The position numbers and the translations under genes were made by a program. A stretch of 8,651 nt of DNA from Candidatus Atribacteria bacterium (GTDB taxonomy: Bacteria; Atribacterota; JS1; SB-45; 34-128), in contig DMCY01000042.1 of the NCBI GenBank assembly GCA_003451675.1, positions 1 through 8,651 of the forward strand. The letters run 5' to 3'. Below the pieces are notes generated by a model. That model saw only the letters and a list, made by a program, of their open reading frames with translations, did no database searches and was not told the origin of the DNA. Below are positions 1 to 6,998 of the stretch, piece by piece. The first letter of the stretch is position 1, and each line of letters opens with the position of its first letter.

Positions 1-47
1 ACGATATACGAAATACGATATACTATATACGATATACGATATACGAG
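1..47. repeat. Heptamer tandem repeat (ACGATAT)n, 6.7 copies
   Basis: Seen directly: the first 47 bases divide cleanly into 7-bp units, ACGATAT / ACGAAAT / ACGATAT / ACTATAT / ACGATAT / ACGATAT / ACGAG, so the array probably continues left of the window. It ends where the recJ ribosome-binding site begins. The reverse complement, permuted, is TCGTATA, the same heptamer found on the + strand at 2303, 6864-6891 and 8367-8380. No promoter can be told apart inside it. Confidence 0.85.
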
Positions 48-54
48 AAAGGAG
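46..54 (+). promoter_or_regulatory. Shine-Dalgarno sequence of recJ that places the start at ATA (65)
   Basis: AGAAAGGAG is a nine-base match to the usual complement of the 16S rRNA 3' end. It lies 10 nt before the ATA at 65-67, close to the 8-9 nt spacing of the clearly assigned sites in this window (apt, dtd, ahcY). It is far too distant (55 nt) to serve the TTG at 110. Confidence 0.7.
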
Positions 55-64
55 TGTAGATAAA

Positions 65-1762
65 ATAGAGTGGCACATATCAAAAGAAGATAAAAAGTTA
101 CAATCAGAGTTGTCCAAAGAATTAAATATCTCTCCAATTTTAGCTCAATTACTAATAAACAGAGGAACGAAGGAAATTTTAAGTGCTAGAAAATTCTTAA
201 AGGCAGATCTTGAAGATTTGAGAGATCCTTATGTCTTTCAAGATATGGAGAAAGCTGTTGACAAAATATTAAGAGCGATAAATAACAATGAAAGAATATT
301 AATCTACGGAGATTACGATGTCGATGGAATAAGCAGCGTTGCCCTATTGTTCTCAATTTTGAAAGAGTTTACCACTAATTTATATTACTATATACCTAAT
401 CGCTTTCAAGAGGGATATGGACTAAATGAAGAAGCTATAGATATCGCTTTTAAAAATAATATTAAATTAATCATTACCGTTGATTGTGGAATTAGTTCTA
501 TTTCTGAAATAGAGAAAGCAAATAATTATGGTATAGATATTATAGTTACCGATCATCATCAACCCCAAAAAGACATTCCTTCTGCAATAGCAATAATAAA
601 CCCCAAATGCGATACAAATTATCCTTTTAAGGAATTAGCAGGAGTGGGTGTAAGTTTTAAAGTGGCTCAAGCCCTATATTCAAAATTGGGGAAAAACCAG
701 GATGATTTATGGAGTCTGCTTGATTATGTTGCATTGGGGTCGATTGCTGATTCCGTCCCTTTTATCGATGAAAATCGTATCTTAATTAAATACGGATTAA
801 AGGCACTTAATCAAACCAAGAAAGAAGGTTTGAAGGCGTTAATAATGGAGAGTGGAGCAAATTATGGTAATTTAGGTACTAAAGAAGTAAATTTTGCCCT
901 TGCCCCCCGAATAAATGCAGCAGGGAGATTAGGTGATTCTAAATTAGCCTTAGAATTATTGCTAACTGATTCTGAAACTAAAGCAAAATATTTATCCCAA
1001 AAATTAAGTGAAATAAACAAGAGCAGAAAAGAAATTGGAGATAATATTTTAAGAGAAGCCAGGAAATTTGCTTCTAAACAAGTAAAAGAAGAAGATAATA
1101 AGGTATTAGTTCTTGCATCAGAAAATTGGAATCAAGGGGTAATCGGCATAATAGCCTCCAGATTAGTAGATGAATTTAATCGTCCTGCGATTGTTATTTC
1201 CAAAAAAGATGGAATAGCAAAAGGTTCGGGAAGGAGCATTGAAGGTTTTCATTTATATAACGTTTTGGAATCGTGCCAGGATATTTTAATAAATTTTGGT
1301 GGGCATAAATTAGCCGCAGGTATTACTATAGAGTCTAACAAAATTCCTGAGTTTAAATCAAGGATAAATGAAATATCTCAAGATTTCATTAAAGAAGATG
1401 ATCTAAGTCCAGAATTAAAAATAGACGCTCAGATTTCACTGAGCAATATTAATTTTGGCTTGGTAAAAGATATTAGTGTTCTAGAACCATTTGGGATCGG
1501 GAACCCTCAACCTGTCTTTTGTAGTTACAAAAACATAATATCTGATTGGAGGCTGGTTGGCGAAAAGAGGGAGCACTTAAAAATAAAAATTAAGGAAGAG
1601 AACAGAACATTAGAAGGGATAGGATTTAAATTAAGCAGAATAGGAAACCAAATATTTTCCGAAAACAAAGTGGTAGACTTAGCTTTTAATATCGAACTAA
1701 ATAAGTGGAATGGAATGGAAAATGTTCAATTAAATATAAAAGATATAAAAACAATTATTTAG
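65..1762 (+). CDS. recJ: Single-stranded-DNA-specific exonuclease RecJ, probable ATA start
   Basis: RecJ is a cytoplasmic DHH-family 5'-3' exonuclease acting on single-stranded DNA in recombination and mismatch/base-excision repair. Numbered from the ATA start (565 aa): motif I DYDVDG at 83-88, the metal-binding Asp140 in TVDC, DHH at 163-165, Asp229 in GSIAD, RINAAGR at 282-288, and DHHA1 motifs GSGR near 387 and GGHKLAAG at 412-419. A C-terminal OB-like region follows from about 450. The catalytic set looks complete. The length fits short RecJ proteins such as E. coli RecJ; the B. subtilis protein is longer. The start is unusual. The frame is open to the left edge with no ATG, GTG or TTG before TTG at 110, yet the stretch EWHIK...LSKELNISP just after ATA-65 resembles the conserved RecJ N-terminus, which begins M-x-W. 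The TTG at 110 would remove it and has no Shine-Dalgarno sequence. The stop TAG overlaps the apt ribosome-binding site, so recJ and apt are probably co-transcribed. Function is near certain; the exact start is likely but unproven. Confidence 0.95.
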   Translation: MEWHISKEDKKLQSELSKELNISPILAQLLINRGTKEILSARKFLKADLEDLRDPYVFQDMEKAVDKILRAINNNERILIYGDYDVDGISSVALLFSILKEFTTNLYYYIPNRFQEGYGLNEEAIDIAFKNNIKLIITVDCGISSISEIEKANNYGIDIIVTDHHQPQKDIPSAIAIINPKCDTNYPFKELAGVGVSFKVAQALYSKLGKNQDDLWSLLDYVALGSIADSVPFIDENRILIKYGLKALNQTKKEGLKALIMESGANYGNLGTKEVNFALAPRINAAGRLGDSKLALELLLTDSETKAKYLSQKLSEINKSRKEIGDNILREARKFASKQVKEEDNKVLVLASENWNQGVIGIIASRLVDEFNRPAIVISKKDGIAKGSGRSIEGFHLYNVLESCQDILINFGGHKLAAGITIESNKIPEFKSRINEISQDFIKEDDLSPELKIDAQISLSNINFGLVKDISVLEPFGIGNPQPVFCSYKNIISDWRLVGEKREHLKIKIKEENRTLEGIGFKLSRIGNQIFSENKVVDLAFNIELNKWNGMENVQLNIKDIKTII

Positions 1763-1775
1763 GAGGCAGATAAAA

Positions 1776-2294
1776 GTGATAGACTTAAAAGAAAAAATTA
1801 GAAATATTCCGGATTTTCCGGTAAAAGGCATCCAATTTAAAGATATTACTACTCTACTAAAAGACAAAGAAGCATTTAAATGTAGTATTGATGAAATAAC
1901 CAAGCATTGTAGCAAATACCAAATTGATTATATTGCGGGAATAGAAGCTCGTGGTTTTATTATAGGTGCCCCAGTAGCCTATCAATTAGGAATTGGGTTT
2001 TTACCTGTTAGAAAACCGGAAAAACTTCCTAGTGTGGTAGAAAGAGTGTCTTATCAATTAGAGTATGGTGAGAATATATTAGAAATACACAAAGATGCTA
2101 TAAATAATAGAGATAAAGTTATGGTCGTTGACGATCTTTTAGCTACAGGAGGTACCACAGCTGCAGTATTTGAATTAATTGAAAAATTAGGGGGAAAGGT
2201 TATAGGTGCTTCCTTTATAATTGAACTTGAATTTTTAAATCCTCGGGAGAAATTAGAAGGATATGATGTTTTTTCTCTGGTGCAGTATAATTAA
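1776..2294 (+). CDS. apt: Adenine phosphoribosyltransferase
   Basis: Apt converts adenine and PRPP to AMP and pyrophosphate in cytosolic purine salvage. The 172-residue length is typical. The N-terminal IRNIPDFPVKGIQFKDIT is an Apt hallmark, followed by the GIEARGF segment (55-61), the RKPEKLP loop (79-85) that contacts substrate, and the PRPP-binding motif VMVVDDLLATGGT at 116-128. The GTG start at 1776 is fixed by AGGAGG at 1761-1766, nine bases upstream, whose first two bases are the end of the recJ TAG stop. Only 13 bp separate the genes, so translational coupling is likely. The neighbourhood recJ-apt-rel is the classic clostridial-type order, which links adenine salvage to the (p)ppGpp-controlled purine economy. 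Nothing looks damaged. A different phosphoribosyltransferase specificity is unlikely given the N-terminal signature. Confidence 0.96.
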   Translation: MIDLKEKIRNIPDFPVKGIQFKDITTLLKDKEAFKCSIDEITKHCSKYQIDYIAGIEARGFIIGAPVAYQLGIGFLPVRKPEKLPSVVERVSYQLEYGENILEIHKDAINNRDKVMVVDDLLATGGTTAAVFELIEKLGGKVIGASFIIELEFLNPREKLEGYDVFSLVQYN

Positions 2295-2302
2295 TTAGTA
2301 TC

Positions 2303-2386
2303 TCGTATACTTAGTTAACTAGTTAATTAGTTACCTGGTTAGTTGGTTAATGAATTAATGTTAAACCAACTAACCAACTAACAACA
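2303..2386. repeat. Composite repeat: one heptamer plus inverted octamer arrays, between apt and rel
   Basis: TCGTATA (2303-2309) is followed without a gap by six 8-bp units at 2310-2357: CTTAGTTA, ACTAGTTA, ATTAGTTA, CCTGGTTA, GTTGGTTA and a degenerate ATGAATTA. After a 5-nt spacer come three reverse-oriented units at 2363-2386 (AAACCAAC, TAACCAAC, TAACAACA). The arms form a perfect 13-bp inverted repeat, 2336-2348 with 2364-2376, around a 15-nt loop. No T-tract follows the stem, so it is not a standard intrinsic terminator. The same octamer rule recurs at 6999-7080 and 8385-8583. Confidence 0.8.
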
Positions 2387-2395
2387 CTTTAATTA

Positions 2396-2404
2396 AAGAA
2401 GGTG
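2396..2404 (+). promoter_or_regulatory. Shine-Dalgarno sequence of rel that places the start at ATT (2411)
   Basis: AAGAAGGTG differs at one position from the ideal AAGGAGGTG. Counting from the last G of the GG, the ATT at 2411 is 8 nt downstream, as in the clear sites of this window. An ATT at 2408 would be only 5 nt away. The next in-frame canonical start, TTG at 2477, has no purine-rich sequence in front of it. Confidence 0.65.
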
Positions 2405-2410
2405 TAAATT

Positions 2411-4558
2411 ATTTCTCAATTAACTTTAATAAGATATATCTTAAAAAGAATATCCCAATATGCTCCTCAATCTGATTTGAGCTTAGTAAAAAAAGCCTAC
2501 AGATATTCTGCAAAAGCCCACCGGAAACAAAAGAGGTATTCCGGAGCACCTTACACTTCACATCTTTTAGAAGTAGCTAAAATATTGGCTGATTTGGAGC
2601 TTGACGTAATTACTATTGCAGCGGGGATTTTGCATGACATAATAGAGGATACTGATACTCCATTATCTACCATTGAAGAAGAGTTTGGCGAAGAAATAGC
2701 AATGTTGGTTAATGGTGTTACGAAATTAAGTAAAATTTCTTTTAAAACACGAGAAGAGCAGCAAGCCGAAAATTTTCGTAAAATGTTTTTGGCTATGGCA
2801 GAAGACGTAAGAGTTATTTTGATAAAATTAGCAGACCGCTTGAATAACATGAGGACTCTACAACACATACCACCCCATAAGAGAGTAAAAGTGGCTCGAG
2901 AAACACTGGAAATTTATGTTCCTATCGCTAATAGGTTAGGTATTTCCAGGGTTCAGTGGGAGTTGGAAGACCTTTCTCTGCATTATTTAGAGCCAATGAA
3001 ATATAGAGAGGTAGTTAATAGAATTGCAAAAAATCGCCTGGAAAGAGAAAGTTATGTAGAATCGATAAAAGAGATTATAAAAAAAGAAATACAAAAGGTA
3101 AAAATAAAGGCGGAAATTCAAGGTCGTCCTAAAAATATCTATAGCATTTATAAAAAGATGGAGAAGGGGAAAAAAGATTTTTTCCAGATATATGATTTAA
3201 TTGCTATTAGGGTAATTTGCAATTCTGTCAGGGATTGTTATGCGGTTTTGGGGTTATTACATTCGATTTGGAAACCCATGCCCGGTAGATTTAAAGACTA
3301 TATTGCTATGCCTAAATCAAATATGTATCAGTCTTTACACACTACAGTGGTAACTCCTAAAGGCGAACCTTTAGAAATACAAATTCGCACCTGGGAGATG
3401 CATAAAACTGCTGAATATGGAATAGCTGCTCATTGGAAATATAAAGAGAAGCTTGATTTAAAAAAGGATAAGAAATTAGAGGAGAGACTTTCCTGGTTAA
3501 GACAGATATTAGAATGGCAGAAAGATTTGAAAGATCCCAAGGAATTTATGGAAAACTTAAAAATAGGTCTTTTTCAAGATGAAGTTTTTACTTTTACTCC
3601 CAAAGGCGATGTGAAGATATTGCCTTTGGGTTCTACGCCTATAGATTTTGCATATCTTATCCATACAGATATAGGGCATAGTTGTGTAGGGGCTAAAGTT
3701 AATAAAAAGATAGTTCCTTTAGATTATAAATTGAAGAGCGGAGATATTGTAGAGATATTAACTTCCAAATCAAGCCGAGGACCCAGTAGAGATTGGCTAA
3801 AGATAGCCAAGACATCAGGGGCAAAAAATAGGATTAGAATCTGGTTCAAAAAGGAGATGCGGGAAGAGAATATTCAAAAAGGAAAGGAACTTTTCGAAAA
3901 AGAGATGGAAAAATATAGAATCGAACCCTCCTCCGAGCTTACTAAAAAGTTAAAAGAAGTGAGTATTGAATTAGGTTTTACCGAATTAGAATCAATGTTT
4001 GAAAATATTGGGTACGGTAAATTAACCTCTTATCAGGTTTTATCTAAAATAATCCCCCAAGAAAAAATCTCTCCAATTATCCCCTTGGTTAAACCGAAAA
4101 AAAGAATTGATCAAGGAATAAGAGTTCAAGGGATTAATGATGTGATGATAAGATTTTCTCGATGTTGTAATCCAGTTCCCGGTGATGAAATAATTGGTTA
4201 TATTACCAGAGGAAGAGGAGTATCTGTACATAAGGTAGATTGCTCTAATATTGATTTTATTTCTGCTGAAAAAGATCGGTTGGTTAAAGTAGAGTGGATA
4301 AAGACAGAAGAACTGCTTTACCCGGTAAAAGTAAAAATAATAGCTGATGATCGTTCGAATTTAGTATCTGATATCATGTTAATTTTTTCCAGCCTTAAAA
4401 TTACAGTCAGTGCCATAAATGCCATAACTGACAAAAACAATATTGCTAATATAGATGTAACAATCTCTATCAATAATCTTGATCAACTTCAAGAAGCAAT
4501 GAGGAAAATAAAAAAAGTAAAAAGCATATTAACTATACAAAGAGTAAAAACATTTTAA
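2411..4558 (+). CDS. relA: Bifunctional (p)ppGpp synthetase/hydrolase (Rel/SpoT family), probable ATT start
   Basis: Rel makes (p)ppGpp from ATP and GDP/GTP on starved ribosomes and hydrolyses it again, setting the stringent response. Numbered from ATT (715 aa): HD hydrolase domain with His51, HD at 75-76, ED at 79-80 and Asp142 in KLADRLNNM; synthetase domain with Asp262 in YDLIAIRV, RFKD at 293-296, Tyr306 in YQSLH and Glu322 in EIQIRT; TGS domain about 390-452; zinc-finger-type region with Cys585-Cys586, His607 and Cys611; C-terminal ACT domain about 637-712. RxKD rather than ExDD marks the bifunctional class, and both active sites look intact. The start is odd. Codons from 2408 on are open, with no ATG, GTG or TTG until TTG-2477. 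The 22 residues between (SQLTLIRYILKRISQY...) match the helix normally preceding the LVKKAY segment of Rel proteins, and only the ATT has a Shine-Dalgarno sequence. dtd follows 44 bp downstream, probably in the same transcript. Confidence 0.96.
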   Translation: MSQLTLIRYILKRISQYAPQSDLSLVKKAYRYSAKAHRKQKRYSGAPYTSHLLEVAKILADLELDVITIAAGILHDIIEDTDTPLSTIEEEFGEEIAMLVNGVTKLSKISFKTREEQQAENFRKMFLAMAEDVRVILIKLADRLNNMRTLQHIPPHKRVKVARETLEIYVPIANRLGISRVQWELEDLSLHYLEPMKYREVVNRIAKNRLERESYVESIKEIIKKEIQKVKIKAEIQGRPKNIYSIYKKMEKGKKDFFQIYDLIAIRVICNSVRDCYAVLGLLHSIWKPMPGRFKDYIAMPKSNMYQSLHTTVVTPKGEPLEIQIRTWEMHKTAEYGIAAHWKYKEKLDLKKDKKLEERLSWLRQILEWQKDLKDPKEFMENLKIGLFQDEVFTFTPKGDVKILPLGSTPIDFAYLIHTDIGHSCVGAKVNKKIVPLDYKLKSGDIVEILTSKSSRGPSRDWLKIAKTSGAKNRIRIWFKKEMREENIQKGKELFEKEMEKYRIEPSSELTKKLKEVSIELGFTELESMFENIGYGKLTSYQVLSKIIPQEKISPIIPLVKPKKRIDQGIRVQGINDVMIRFSRCCNPVPGDEIIGYITRGRGVSVHKVDCSNIDFISAEKDRLVKVEWIKTEELLYPVKVKIIADDRSNLVSDIMLIFSSLKITVSAINAITDKNNIANIDVTISINNLDQLQEAMRKIKKVKSILTIQRVKTF

Positions 4559-4602
4559 ATAATGAGCAGGAAGAAGAATATTTTGTTCGGAGGAATAAAT
4601 AA

Positions 4603-5052
4603 TTGAGAGCAGTAGTGCAAAGAGTAAAAGAAGGATCGGTAGAGATTGAAGAAAAAGAAATAGGAAAGATAGAAGGGGGTTTGGTAATCCTTTTAGGAGT
4701 AGGTCAGAAGGATGTAGAAAGGGATGCAGAGTACTTAGCTGAAAAAATAGTAAATTTACGTATATTTGAAGATAAAGAGGGAAAGATGAATCTTTCCGTG
4801 AAAGATATAAATGGCCAGATTTTGGTCATATCTCAATTTACTTTATATGGGGATTGTAAAAAGGGAAGGCGCCCGAGTTTTATTTCTGCAGCCCTTCCTG
4901 ATAAAGCAGTAAAATTATATGATTATTTTGTAAAATATATAAAAAATTATAGTCTTAAGGTGGAAACCGGGCAATTCCAAGCAATGATGTTAGTAAAAAT
5001 TTTTAATGATGGTCCAGTTACCATTCTTTTAGATAGTGAAAAGTTAATTTAG
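4603..5052 (+). CDS. dtd: D-aminoacyl-tRNA deacylase
   Basis: Dtd frees tRNAs mischarged with D-amino acids (and glycine on tRNA-Ala), protecting translation in the cytosol. The protein has the usual length (149 aa) and the family's start MRAVVQRV. It has the active-site SQFTLYGD motif at 77-84 (catalytic-loop Thr80), GRRPSF at 88-93, and the Gly-cisPro motif in NDGPVT (Gly137-Pro138) that enforces chirality. One deviation: the segment before NDGPVT reads TGQFQAMM where relatives usually have F-[GA]-A-D-M, so the common Asp is Met128 here. The TTG start at 4603 is well supported by GGAGG at 4589-4593, nine bases away, and by the N-terminal match. It sits between rel and the phosphodiesterase in a run of short gaps. 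dtd directly after rel is a conserved arrangement in many bacteria. Confidence 0.96.
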   Translation: MRAVVQRVKEGSVEIEEKEIGKIEGGLVILLGVGQKDVERDAEYLAEKIVNLRIFEDKEGKMNLSVKDINGQILVISQFTLYGDCKKGRRPSFISAALPDKAVKLYDYFVKYIKNYSLKVETGQFQAMMLVKIFNDGPVTILLDSEKLI

Positions 5053-5084
5053 AAATAAATCAATTTTTCTAGGGAGAAAATATA

Positions 5085-6086
5085 ATGAAGTTGCCACTTA
5101 TTATAGGACATAGAGGGGCGAAGGGAATTGCTCCCGAAAATAGCCTTTCTGGTTTTGAAAAAGCAGTAGAGTTAGGGATAGACGGAGTGGAACTGGATGT
5201 GCACCTTACTAAGGATGGGAAGTTAGTCGTAATTCATGATGTGGATTTAAAAAGGCTAACCGGGCTAAGAATTCCCATTAAGCAGCTTACCTTTGAAGAA
5301 TTAAAAAAATATGATATTTCTGAACTGTTCCACAAAAATCAAGAAAAAGTTATGAATAAATTGCCGGAAGAGAAGAAGTATTTTTTAGAATTAAGAACAA
5401 TTCAAGCCAATATATTTTACCTGAATGTTTGTGAGCAATTGACTAAGAAGAAAACTAGCTTTTATTTGCATTGGGATGGCAAACGGTTTGATGAAGTTAA
5501 AAAACTTTTTTTCCCAAGAAATGATGGAAAGAAGATTTGCTTCAAACAATTGAAAATTAAGAAGAGGGATATACTTGATTTAGAAAAAGGCAAGATAAGG
5601 AAATATCACCATGAACAGATACCTTTGCTTAAGGATGTGCTTACGATTTTAAAGGGAAAAGTTTCTGTAAATATAGAAATTAAGGGAGGGGAAAAGGTTT
5701 ATCCGGGTATTGTAGATAAATTAATAAAAGAAACAGAGAATTTTGGATATAACAATATTCTTTTTTCTTCTTTTGATAGAGACACAGTAATCTTGATAAA
5801 AGAGAGATATCCTGAGCTTAAAGCAAATGGACTATATGCTAAATGGATAAATCCCAAAAGATATATTAATGGATTGGATGGGTTAAATCCACATACCTTT
5901 TTGTGTAAAGAAAAACTTATTTCTTGTTTACATCGGCTGGATAAAACAGTGTATGTATGGACGGTCGATAGAGATATAGATATGGTACGCTTTATTTTAT
6001 ATGGAGTAGATGGAATTATTACTAATTATCCTCAGATTCTAAAAAAAATAAGCAAAGCAATGCAATCTATTTTGGAAGATTTTTAA
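5085..6086 (+). CDS. Cytosolic glycerophosphodiester phosphodiesterase with enlarged insertion
   Basis: This is a GDPD-family TIM-barrel enzyme, expected to hydrolyse deacylated phospholipids to glycerol-3-phosphate and an alcohol with a divalent metal. The N-terminal core is clear: HRG with His9-Arg10, APENS at 16-20, Glu36 and Asp38 in GVELDVH, and His51-Asp52 in VIHD. The C-terminal core is also clear: IPLLKDVL, Glu198 in NIEIKGG, SSFDRD at 228-233, VWTVDRD near 291-297, and GVDGIITNYP at 307-316. Between them, residues about 82-175 form a Lys/aromatic-rich stretch I do not recognise. It makes the protein 333 aa instead of the roughly 240 usual for short UgpQ-like enzymes, and lies where the small GDPD insertion normally sits. 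No signal peptide is seen. The ATG start follows AGGGAG (5071-5076) by 8 nt. The dtd stop is 32 bp upstream, suggesting one transcript. The family is certain; the substrate is not. Confidence 0.9.
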   Translation: MKLPLIIGHRGAKGIAPENSLSGFEKAVELGIDGVELDVHLTKDGKLVVIHDVDLKRLTGLRIPIKQLTFEELKKYDISELFHKNQEKVMNKLPEEKKYFLELRTIQANIFYLNVCEQLTKKKTSFYLHWDGKRFDEVKKLFFPRNDGKKICFKQLKIKKRDILDLEKGKIRKYHHEQIPLLKDVLTILKGKVSVNIEIKGGEKVYPGIVDKLIKETENFGYNNILFSSFDRDTVILIKERYPELKANGLYAKWINPKRYINGLDGLNPHTFLCKEKLISCLHRLDKTVYVWTVDRDIDMVRFILYGVDGIITNYPQILKKISKAMQSILEDF

Positions 6087-6178
6087 TAAAGGATTTTTCT
6101 ATCTGAGAAGATGAAAACTGTTTTAATAATTTGAATTGCTTATAGAGGATTCTACTAAACGAAAGGATTATAGAAGAA

Positions 6179-6808
6179 ATGTTTCTAAAAAGATTGGTGG
6201 TAGGAGCGTTAGAAACTAATTGTTATTTAATTGCTTGTAAAAAGACTAAGAAAGCAGCAGTAATTGATCCGGGAGGGGAAGATGAGGTAGATTTAATTTT
6301 AAATCTTTTACAAAAAAATAATTTTGATTTGAAACATGTTATAAATACCCATGGGCATATCGATCATATTGCTGGTAATAATTTGCTTAAAGCTAAGACC
6401 AAAGCTTTATTATTAGTCCATAGGTTAGATGCTGATATGTTAGTTGATGCTAATAAAAATTTCTCTTCCTTTATGGGTAAAGAAATATGCTCACCTCCCG
6501 CAGATAAGCTTTTAGAAGATGGAGACGAGATATCTTTAGGCACATTAAATTTAATAATAATTCACACACCGGGTCATACCCCGGGAGGAATTTCTCTTAT
6601 TTTAAATAATATTATCTTTACGGGTGATACTTTATTTGCCGGAGGTATTGGTCGAACCGACCTACCTGGTGGTTCTTACCAAGATTTAATAAAATCAATT
6701 AAAGAAAAATTATTGATTTTAAGTGATGATAAGATAATTTATCCCGGGCATGGTCCGGATTCAACTATTAGTGAAGAGAGAAGGACAAATCCCTATTTGA
6801 AAAATTAA
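6179..6808 (+). CDS. Metallo-beta-lactamase-fold hydrolase, glyoxalase II-like
   Basis: A cytosolic MBL-fold hydrolase of the short YcbL/glyoxalase II-like group, 209 aa, which typically cleave thioesters such as S-lactoylglutathione; the physiological substrate here is unknown. All metal ligands are visible: THGHIDH at 57-63 (His58, His60, Asp62, His63), His133 in TPGHTPGG, Asp150 in FTGD, and His191 in YPGHGP. The opening LETNCYLI...AAVIDPGG is typical. It lacks the extra C-terminal helical domain of full glyoxalase II. The start ATG has a modest Shine-Dalgarno sequence, AAAGGA around 6162-6167, about 11 nt away. The 92-bp gap to the preceding gene holds no clear terminator or promoter. An MBL hydrolase downstream of dtd is the conserved position in clostridial-type clusters. 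The TAA stop (6806-6808) is also the first three bases of a reverse octamer repeat. Confidence 0.92.
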   Translation: MFLKRLVVGALETNCYLIACKKTKKAAVIDPGGEDEVDLILNLLQKNNFDLKHVINTHGHIDHIAGNNLLKAKTKALLLVHRLDADMLVDANKNFSSFMGKEICSPPADKLLEDGDEISLGTLNLIIIHTPGHTPGGISLILNNIIFTGDTLFAGGIGRTDLPGGSYQDLIKSIKEKLLILSDDKIIYPGHGPDSTISEERRTNPYLKN

Positions 6809-6837
6809 CCAATTCTCCGATTAACCGATTTACCAAT
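6806..6837. repeat. Reverse octamer array overlapping the hydrolase stop codon
   Basis: Four contiguous 8-bp units, TAACCAAT, TCTCCGAT, TAACCGAT and TTACCAAT, follow the pattern TNNCCRAT. Read on the - strand they become ATYGG-type octamers related to NNTRGTTA. The TAA of the first unit is the stop codon. TAACCGAT (6822-6829) can pair with ATCGGTTA at 6910-6917, where two degenerate forward units (6910-6925) form a weak partner arm. Confidence 0.65.
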
Positions 6838-6863
6838 TAATATGACCGATAGTGAATAGTAAT

Positions 6864-6891
6864 TCGTATTGCGTATCGAGTATCGCGTGAA
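6864..6891. repeat. Heptamer repeat (TCGTATN), four units
   Basis: TCGTATT, GCGTATC, GAGTATC and GCGTGAA lie head to tail. They match the reverse complement of the ACGATAT array at 1-47 and the copies at 2303-2309 and 8367-8380. The cluster lies between the reverse octamers at 6806-6837 and the degenerate forward pair at 6910-6925. Confidence 0.7.
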
Positions 6892-6935
6892 GAAAATCAG
6901 TTTTCAATTATCGGTTACCAGTTTATTAAGATTTC

Positions 6936-6976
6936 TGTCATTGCGAGCTACGATTTTTCGGAGCGCGGCAATCTCG
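6936..6976. repeat. Dispersed TGTCATTGCGAG...GGCAATCTCG hairpin repeat
   Basis: The ends TGTCATTGCGAG and GGCAATCTCG match a short palindromic intergenic repeat that I recall, from memory, as common in many bacterial and metagenome-derived genomes. Here it folds well: 6940-6953 pairs with 6958-6972 around a TTTT loop, with an A-G mismatch at 6950/6961, an A-G mismatch at 6946/6965 and one bulged G (6968). It is locally GC-richer than its surroundings. No transposase is present, so it would be a non-autonomous or relic element. Confidence 0.7.
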
Positions 6977-6998
6977 GGTTGAAATTACTTTATCTAAA

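Noticed and set aside
110..112. TTG as the recJ start
   Set aside because: No Shine-Dalgarno sequence precedes it, and it would remove the conserved N-terminal stretch encoded from position 65. It is kept only as a fallback.
2336..2376. Intrinsic terminator after apt
   Set aside because: The stem is good (13 bp) but AT-rich, has a 15-nt loop and no following T-run. It is explained by the octamer arms.
2477..2479. TTG as the rel start
   Set aside because: No ribosome-binding site lies upstream, and it drops the usual N-terminal helix. It is a fallback only.
2460..2480. ATG at 2460 as an alternative rel start
   Set aside because: It is out of frame with rel and meets a TGA after six codons (2478-2480).
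2551..2868. Antisense open frames inside rel (also 1730-1915, 4040-4231, 7114-7335, 7861-8181)
   Set aside because: They lie wholly or mostly opposite strongly conserved genes, have no recognisable domains, and look like shadows of the coding strand.
6131..6158. Promoter before the MBL hydrolase (TTGAAT, 16 bp, TACTAA)
   Set aside because: The -10 matches the consensus at only three of six positions, and such matches are expected by chance in AT-rich DNA.
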